Source of the DNA: Astropecten irregularis
Lineage: Eukaryota; Echinodermata; Asteroidea; Paxillosida; Astropectinidae
Assembly (NCBI GenBank): GCA_963971285.1
Contig: OZ020250.1
Span: 22,286,783-22,350,782, forward strand
Direction: 5' to 3'
Length of the DNA stretch: 64,000 nucleotides
Part shown: positions 58,014 to 64,000 of the stretch, piece by piece
Layout of the letters: every line of letters begins with the position of its first letter
Numbering within the stretch: the stretch's first letter is position 1
Made by a program: the position numbers and the translations under genes
The notes under the pieces: model-generated
Seen by the model: only the letters and a program-made list of their open reading frames with translations
Told to the model about the DNA's origin: nothing
The model's database searches: none

Positions 58014-58056
58014 GCATCCCTAGCATCAAAGGAGCGAGACTAGACTTCAAGAAGGG
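58014..58056 (+). other. Start of CUBN 3' UTR
   Basis: Forty-three bases follow the TGA before a GTAAGA donor at 58057. A pyrimidine tract and cag acceptor end at 58190, which together predict a 134-nt intron inside the 3' UTR. Confidence 0.5.
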
Positions 58057-58190
58057 GTAAGAATCAAACACAAATGGTTTGCTTGATGTCTGTTATGATT
58101 GGTCGTTGGTTTTATCTTCAGCTGATTCTCTCTCACGAAGATGACTGAACCACTCAACAGTGTTTGTTCTTTTTTTTCCATTTTCTGCAG
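58057..58190 (+). other. Predicted intron in the CUBN 3' UTR
   Basis: Donor gggGTAAGA and acceptor ttttctgcAG preceded by a run of eight T residues. Both sites are as good as those of the coding introns. The exon junction would lie only 43 nt after the stop codon, below the roughly 50-55 nt limit usually needed to trigger nonsense-mediated decay. Confidence 0.5.
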
Positions 58191-61100
58191 ATTTTAAACA
58201 GCAACAGATGACAAGAAACAGGGAAATTGTCGTGATTTTGGTTTAGCATAAATTCACCTCCTTCGAAGTATGTTAACTACATCAACTTAATTGTGTACCC
58301 AGCTACGTGTTCAAAATTAAAAGAAATTAAGCTGATGCCTTACTTGAATTATGCAGATGATGTTTAAGCAGAGAGATATATCTTAGATGTTATGTGGTAA
58401 AGATTTATTGTACACAGACGTTTGTTCTTTCATGCATATTTTTTTTTTCCTTGTGTGCAAGACGTTACTGAGATTTTGACGTTTTTTTTATCAAGATACA
58501 ATATTCTGAACGCTGTGTGCAAGCTGATTTTGTTTGGAGGGTTATGAATTTGGGGTTTTGTTTTTGAGAGATTTTCGTTTTTGTTTTGGCACTGTAATTG
58601 AGAGTAAATTTACATACTTGAGATTTTAATGGTTGTTTAATTGGTTAATTAATTAATTAATTGATTGATTGATTGATTGGTTGATATACTTTAGTGACAT
58701 AAATTACGTTTTAACTTTGTTATAAAAAAATCAATCCATTAAACACCATTAAATATTCAGATTTCTCATAGATATTACTGTGCCATTGACTTGAGCAAGA
58801 AGAATACAGTTGAACTCCACTATAAGAAATACCGCTATACCGAGCATTTGGCTATACCAAACATCATCCTTGGCTCCCAATTTGTGTGTACAATACTAAA
58901 TCGGTTCTTCAAATCACTGAACGAATGACCACTAAAGACAAATTTAATGAATAAATTAATAAATAAATGATTAAATAAATAAATGATAAATCTACGTGTA
59001 TATATAATATATATATACAATATTGAAGTTGATTAATTTCCAGAGAATGATCAGCTTAATCCAATGTTTAGCTCGCTTTGACAAATAATTATAAGCATTT
59101 GTCACGCAACTCGTTCTAGTGCAGCAGTTTAGCCCAATAATGCATAGATATCTATAGTTATATCAGTTATAATATCAGTAAATTGTACATGTACATAACA
59201 TGCCATGGTTTTCTAAAAAATAAAATTTCTGCTACTGGTGACAATGAATTTCTCTAAATAATATTTTTTACACTTAAGCCAAAGCATATCTGAGTACTGA
59301 TTGATGTTTGTGATATGAAATGTCATCTTTGTAGCTGATTAAATTTTTTGATCTCAGTGCCTTGTAATATTTTTATAAAGACAACACTGGTATAAATCTT
59401 AAAGCTCATTTTTGGTATTTTTATATAAATATTCTGATTGCATAATACAGTGCTTTTTCATCCTGTCAAGCATATCCCATGGCTGGATTGCACGAAACTG
59501 CAAGATTAATCTTAAGATGAGTTGTCCTTGTCACCATAGTGATTTGTATTGTGACATCACATTTGGTTCATGATTTAAGATTTATCTTAGTACTTGGTGA
59601 AATCTACCACAGGACTATAAGTATTTAGAGTACAAAACTAGCCAATGTTGCTAAGGAACACTTGATTTGTAAGATATAGAATTTCCTGGATACGTTTTCT
59701 TGGGTTGTGATGAGTGAAAATAGTTACCATACATTTGTCTTAGATGTGCCAAAGTTTCTTTATTGATGCTGTACAGAGATACGTTTAGTCGTTTACCAAG
59801 TTATTCCAGCAGTATGATAATTCAGACATATTTGAGTTTATTTTAAAAAGGTCTTTTGTTCCAATGTTGTATTTAGTTGTGGACAAGCCAACTGGCAACA
59901 TTTAGGATGGATATTCACAGGATTATAGCAAAATGAGTTCCACTTGCAGTATCTTGGAATGAAAGAAGTCTTTCCAGGTTAATTTATCCCAGAACAAAGA
60001 TTATCTTCCATAATTGCATGTAATAAATCATCTATTTTCTTCCATGAGTGACATATCAGACATACTCATTAAGTCTTTATGTAGGCGTAGAAATTAGCAT
60101 AACGTCTTAAGGTAAATATGATGACGTTATGAGAAGACTTATTTCTTGTAGTTAGTGTTGATGCAAGTAGTTGTAGTATTTTTGTAATGTTATACCAAAA
60201 GGGGAAAGCATTTATCTGGAGATAAATTCTTCCAATTAAAATTGTTTCTTGTTTTTTTTTAATGGTGTTTAATTCCTCTCAAAATCTGAGTTCACTAGGT
60301 TTTTTTTTTAAGGATGATTCTCAAGATTAATTGTCATGATTCATATACATTTTGTTTGTGTTGATCAACATTTTCCAGAATTGCAGCTTGTGGTGAATAG
60401 TTTTTTATGTAAAAGAAATATATCATAAAGCGTTTTCATGACTTAATCGGAAATGATAATCAGTAATTGACTTCATTTGCAATTTTTGGGCTGTAATATG
60501 AACTTAAAAAGAGAACAGTACTTGGTTGTAAGTTCAAATTTCACTTGTAAAATTGTTCTGATCCAAATGTACTAAACTTTGATCGTAAAGAAAAATGTAT
60601 TGATAAGAAAGTATATTAAACAAAATCTTAGATATTTTTTGAGGCAAGGACTTGTATGGTTTGTGGTTTAAATTTCCTGGTTCCGTTTTTGTTTTTAAGG
60701 AGACGTTATACTTTGGTTTTTGTCAAAGAAATAGATATTCATGGGCAAAAATATCAAGAAAGATACAGTATTCATCTGTGAAATTCCCAGTCCCATACGG
60801 TGCCCGCTTTTTGAGAAAACAGTGAAAAACGCCCACAGTATTTAGAAATTTTGATTTACCGCCTATCAAAATTGATAAATACAGCATTTCAGGCGGAAAC
60901 ATTTTAACTGTACATTTTTACCATCCCCATCTTTATACCTTGTAAGTTACAAGTATATCTGGGAAGATTTCTGTTTTGGAATGCCACCAAAGTATGATGA
61001 TATAGAGCAGACGACAATATGTGACTTTCTACTCTTGAATGCTTGGTGGCAGCAGATATTCGCGCCCATTGTCCTCATTTTAAACATGTGGAAATCAAGG

Positions 61101-61375
61101 ACCAAGACGTGTGAGTATTACATTGCATTTCTGCTGCCTTTATACATTGTCTTTAGTGAGTTTATCTCTTAAAGAAGTAGATTGTCGACAAGAGGTGAAG
61201 TGATAGGATATCTTGAGGAAATGTCAACAGCTAAGAAGGCTTGTGGGTGTGTCTGCGCCTAGAGAATGGAGTGTTTACATGTGAACTTCAGTAAACTCAG
61301 TGATTTGTAAATAGCGCCCCCATTTGCCCAGAGATTTTGCTGTGAATGTTGAATAAAATCATGAATATCAGTAAA
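58191..61375 (+). other. Probable 3' UTR and downstream AT-rich sequence with several candidate poly(A) signals
   Basis: No coding potential was recognised. AATAAA hexamers lie at about 59219-59224 and 61352-61357, and others overlap AT-rich repeats near 58925-58990. The true 3' end cannot be chosen by eye. Simple repeats (TTAA/TTGA tetranucleotides near 58640-58680, TA repeats near 59000) and a MITE-like repeat near 59490 lie within. Confidence 0.3.
59486..59614. repeat. MITE-like repeat downstream of CUBN
   Basis: Contains CCATAGTGATTTGTATTGTG then ACATCACATTTGG, shared with intron 7 (27590-27625: CCATAGTGATTTGGATTGTG). The ends GGATTGCACGAAACTG and TTGGTGAAATCTACC are weakly inverted. Confidence 0.45.
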
Positions 61376-62639
61376 ATTATTTTGATAAAAAAAGGAAATT
61401 AATATTATTTGTGGAGACCGAAAACTCTTCCGGACCGAAAGCTCTTCTTTGCATTTTGCCAGAATGTCTTATTTCTCCAGTTACATAGCAACAACATGAA
61501 TGACTGTTGGCTTAAAAATTACCGTATTATACTTCTCCATAACTTCAAGGCGTTGATTCATTAATGGCTGATCAAGTATTGTCATACAAACGCATTCTGA
61601 TGGCCGCGTCCCATTTGCTTTGATATGCGTTGCGTGAATTGTTTAACTCTTCCCCTGGTTTTAATTGAAGTGATGTTTTGCTTGTCCCTGTGGCCATGGT
61701 TATAACAGAGAGCACGCTACTAGGCTGAGTGAACTCTTGGAGTTGTTAAGATCCTCCTCCATGATTCTCTGACTTCAAGGAATGTCGTGTTTTAACGAAC
61801 ATGTCATCATTTGCCTATTACTCCCACTTAACCGTATCCCACGGCTTTAACCATGCTCCGCCGCCATCAGTGAATTAACTCACGAAGGTGAGCTATATAC
61901 CTCTACATTGTGAGCAGTTCACCGGTCCTGGTTTAATTTCGGCCACATGACCACAAAATCCAATCACCTGTCAATTTACTACAGCAAATGCCGCGACACC
62001 TTGTTTATTTGTGTTCACACCGACTGCCCACACGTGCGTAGGAAGTTTCTTCCTTTTTTCAGTCTCGAGACGTTGGCGGTGTTTGTTTACTGAATTGCCT
62101 CGGTGTTCCATCAAACCCATTTTCTTGACAAGCGTCACTACCTGTATGTAATCTACGGAGCAAGGATATTGTACGTGTTCCTATGGGATTATTGGTCTGA
62201 CGGTTCTGATCTCGATTCTTCCATAGAGCATCGTGTATTTCCCTTTGTTTTGGCATGACATCAACAGGGATAAATTCTTGTATTTGTAAATGTTCATAAA
62301 ATGACGTGTATGATCATGTCACTTTTGATGGTATCTCCTTCCTAAACTTAAAACCCATGACTGGCATGGTTTCTACAAATTAAGGACCTATGATATTTAC
62401 ATTATACATGTATCATTCTTCCATTCTTTAGTAGTACTGTCCTGTTTGATTGTATAAAAATGCTTCATTGTTGTCATGAAAACTTAACTGATTTCATTAG
62501 TTTACGGGTAATTTAAGCCCGGACTGATTATCAAATTAATCGAGGCATGAATTTATTATCATAATGGTCATGTTGTGGAACCAATGAGCGACTCGGCTGG
62601 CATTTCAGCGAAACATTGTGTAATCGTTGTTGGGTCAGT

Positions 62640-62673
62640 CATGGAGGAAGGAAGAGCTCTTCCTTCCTCCATG
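62640..62673. mobile_element. 34-bp perfect palindrome flanked by a 7-8-bp direct repeat
   Basis: CATGGAGGAAGGAAGAG is followed immediately by its exact reverse complement. GGGTCAGT lies directly to the left, and (G)GGTCAGT directly to the right. The arm motif also occurs singly near 7494 (CATGGAGGAAGGAAG) and, with one change, near 146. This looks like two terminal inverted repeats joined with nothing between. Confidence 0.6.
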
Positions 62674-63239
62674 GGTCAGTTTACCACTGTACACCATAAT
62701 AATGACTGAGAGCTGAAAGAGCTGTTTCCGGTGAAAAAACGGTGGTTTTAGTTCAACCGCACGTATACTCGGCGGCGCTCCAATCGGCAACTCCGAGAAA
62801 AATCGGTGGAAAGACAAGGTTATCGTAAAAGTTACAAATACTAAGTTGATGTATTCCTGTGTTGTTGTTGTTGTTGTTGTTTTGGTTTTGACTGAAGTGT
62901 TTAGAAATTATTTCCATGAAATCAGGACATGGCGGTTTTTATGTTTACACTGCTTTGTTCAAATTACACACACTCAACGTATTAATAATCATTGGAATAT
63001 GTATACACTAGTTATAAGGATCTTCGAGGTCCCAATTCTTTTCCATTCTGTATGTGCATGACTATTGTGTAGGCCTATGTTTCATTTTTCGCACTGGCGG
63101 TTTTGTTTCAAGGAAACCTAACACTCTCTGATTATTATACCAGTTACGCTATCCTCGAAGTGGGTTCAGTTTCCAATTAGTTTGCCCAGATCTTGTGCCG
63201 ATAAGAGTCATTGTGTTTCACCACGATTGGACCGGTTTC

Positions 63240-63460
63240 TACGTGCCAAGTCTCCCCCGATCACGAGACACCGTGTAACCGAACGTCTCTGAGCGGGAAC
63301 CGCCCCCGCGCGCACGGGGGAAAAGTCACACATCCACGGCGAATAATGATCGGTGCAAGCCGCCGGGCGGATGGCACTGGAGACGGGTCGGTCTCGGACG
63401 GACGGGGGAGCGCCCGCCACGCTGCCCCTTGCGCTCGTGGCATGGGTCGAATGATATAGC
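63240..63460. other. GC- and CpG-rich patch of unknown origin
   Basis: About 200 bp strongly richer in GC and CpG than everything around it (CCGCCCCCGCGCGCACGGGG, GCCGCCGGGCGG, CGGACGGACGGGGGAGCGCC). It could be a fragment of ribosomal DNA (a divergent domain or spacer), or an unmethylated CpG island near a neighbouring promoter. I could not identify it. Confidence 0.35.
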
Positions 63461-64000
63461 AGGGGATGGTTCTCGCAAGAATTATCTCTATCCAAAAATG
63501 TATTTGGTACAGATGACACAGATATTAAGTGACCCTTTTCATTTATTGTTTTGTTAAGATACCTATATGCCTAGGCCCTATACATTTCGAAGAGGCCTTT
63601 GGCCTGTATAACTCTAGGAAATACAATATTTTATTTCAAAGAGTTCCTTACTCATTTGTTAAACTTGGAGACCAATTTCACTGGCAGCAGCTAAGCAGAC
63701 AAAAAAGCAATTCTCTGCAAAGAAACTGATGCAGCCGAGGACCAGTCACAAGTGATACATATCAAATGCAATTCTGGTTGGCAACCTACACGTTTGCTTA
63801 GCAGTTCTGTGAAAATTGCCTAAGCCGTTTTCTCATAAGCTGCTCTATGTAATACTCGCCACCCTGGTTAACATTGAAAGCAATATAGACTGTCGAATTT
63901 CTTCTGTTTTAAGCAATTTTGGTGAAGAAACAAAATCGTAAAGACAGGTCGAAGGAGACTCACGAAGTTGTTAAAAATGAAGCTGATTGGTTAATGTACA

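Larger units (their letters stand above)
30270..56909 (+). other. Introns between CUB exons with no recognised content
   Basis: Introns over about 300 bp in which I see nothing beyond ordinary intron sequence: 15 (31719-32116), 17 (32878-33237), 19 (33732-34151), 20 (34381-34969), 24 (36530-36937), 25 (37095-37534), 32 (40128-40634), 42 (44775-45075), 46 (47051-47464), 49 (48520-48843), 50 (48966-49310, apart from a small repeat fragment), 53 (51189-51630) and 61 (55438-55861). Confidence 0.6.
61376..64000. other. Downstream DNA without recognised genes
   Basis: No coding exon is recognised on either strand. Notable items are a 34-bp palindrome (62640-62673), a TGT trinucleotide run near 62859-62880, and a GC-rich patch (63240-63460). 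The sequence at 63660-63850 resembles a diverged GGGCCAATTTCAT-type MITE. Confidence 0.5.

Noticed and set aside
63208..63519. Overlapping open frames in the GC-rich patch
   Set aside because: Open frames are expected by chance in GC-rich DNA that lacks stop codons. The encoded sequences are low in information and have no known motif.

Overview
This is intron-rich animal DNA, AT-rich outside the exons, and it carries one recognisable protein-coding gene: a complete cubilin (CUBN) orthologue on the + strand. I assembled 65 coding exons by hand, from the ATG at 4155 to the TGA at 58013. Every intron has GT..AG ends, every phase joins, and the summed coding length is 11,034 nt (3,677 codons plus stop), close to the roughly 3,620 residues of vertebrate cubilin. 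The order is signal peptide, furin-type site, amnionless-binding-type N-terminal segment, short coiled coil, 8 EGF-like modules and exactly 27 CUB domains, with no transmembrane segment. The sequence diverges strongly from mammals and the introns hold dispersed tRNA-derived SINEs and foldback MITEs. I therefore infer a marine invertebrate deuterostome, most likely an echinoderm; this is an inference, not a proof.

Layout. 1-4100 is upstream DNA with two G/C-tract repeats, one of them split by a hAT-like MITE with a perfect 8-bp target duplication. 4155-25562 holds the first four coding exons (signal peptide, N-terminal region, coiled coil) spread over about 21 kb of mostly intron, including an 11.7-kb intron 1. 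25563-29816 encodes the EGF array in seven exons. 30157-58013 encodes the 27 CUB domains, each on exactly two exons. All CUB-to-CUB boundaries are phase 1, so the domains are symmetric exon-pair modules. 58014-64000 is 3' UTR and downstream DNA with a likely 3'-UTR intron, AT-rich simple repeats, a 34-bp perfect palindrome and a GC-rich patch near 63.3 kb.

Function. In vertebrates cubilin is a peripheral endocytic receptor held at the apical membrane by amnionless. It takes up intrinsic factor-B12, albumin, transferrin, lipoproteins and other ligands. Here the Glu/Asp/Asp calcium ligands of the CUB fold are kept in 24 of 27 domains, including the region that binds intrinsic factor-B12 in mammals. 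Several oddities of individual CUBs match the same-numbered mammalian CUBs, so the 27-domain order looks older than vertebrates. The most unusual items outside the gene model are a hammerhead-ribozyme-like motif in intron 45, a partial tandem duplication of exon 54 into its intron, and nested mobile elements with intact target duplications.
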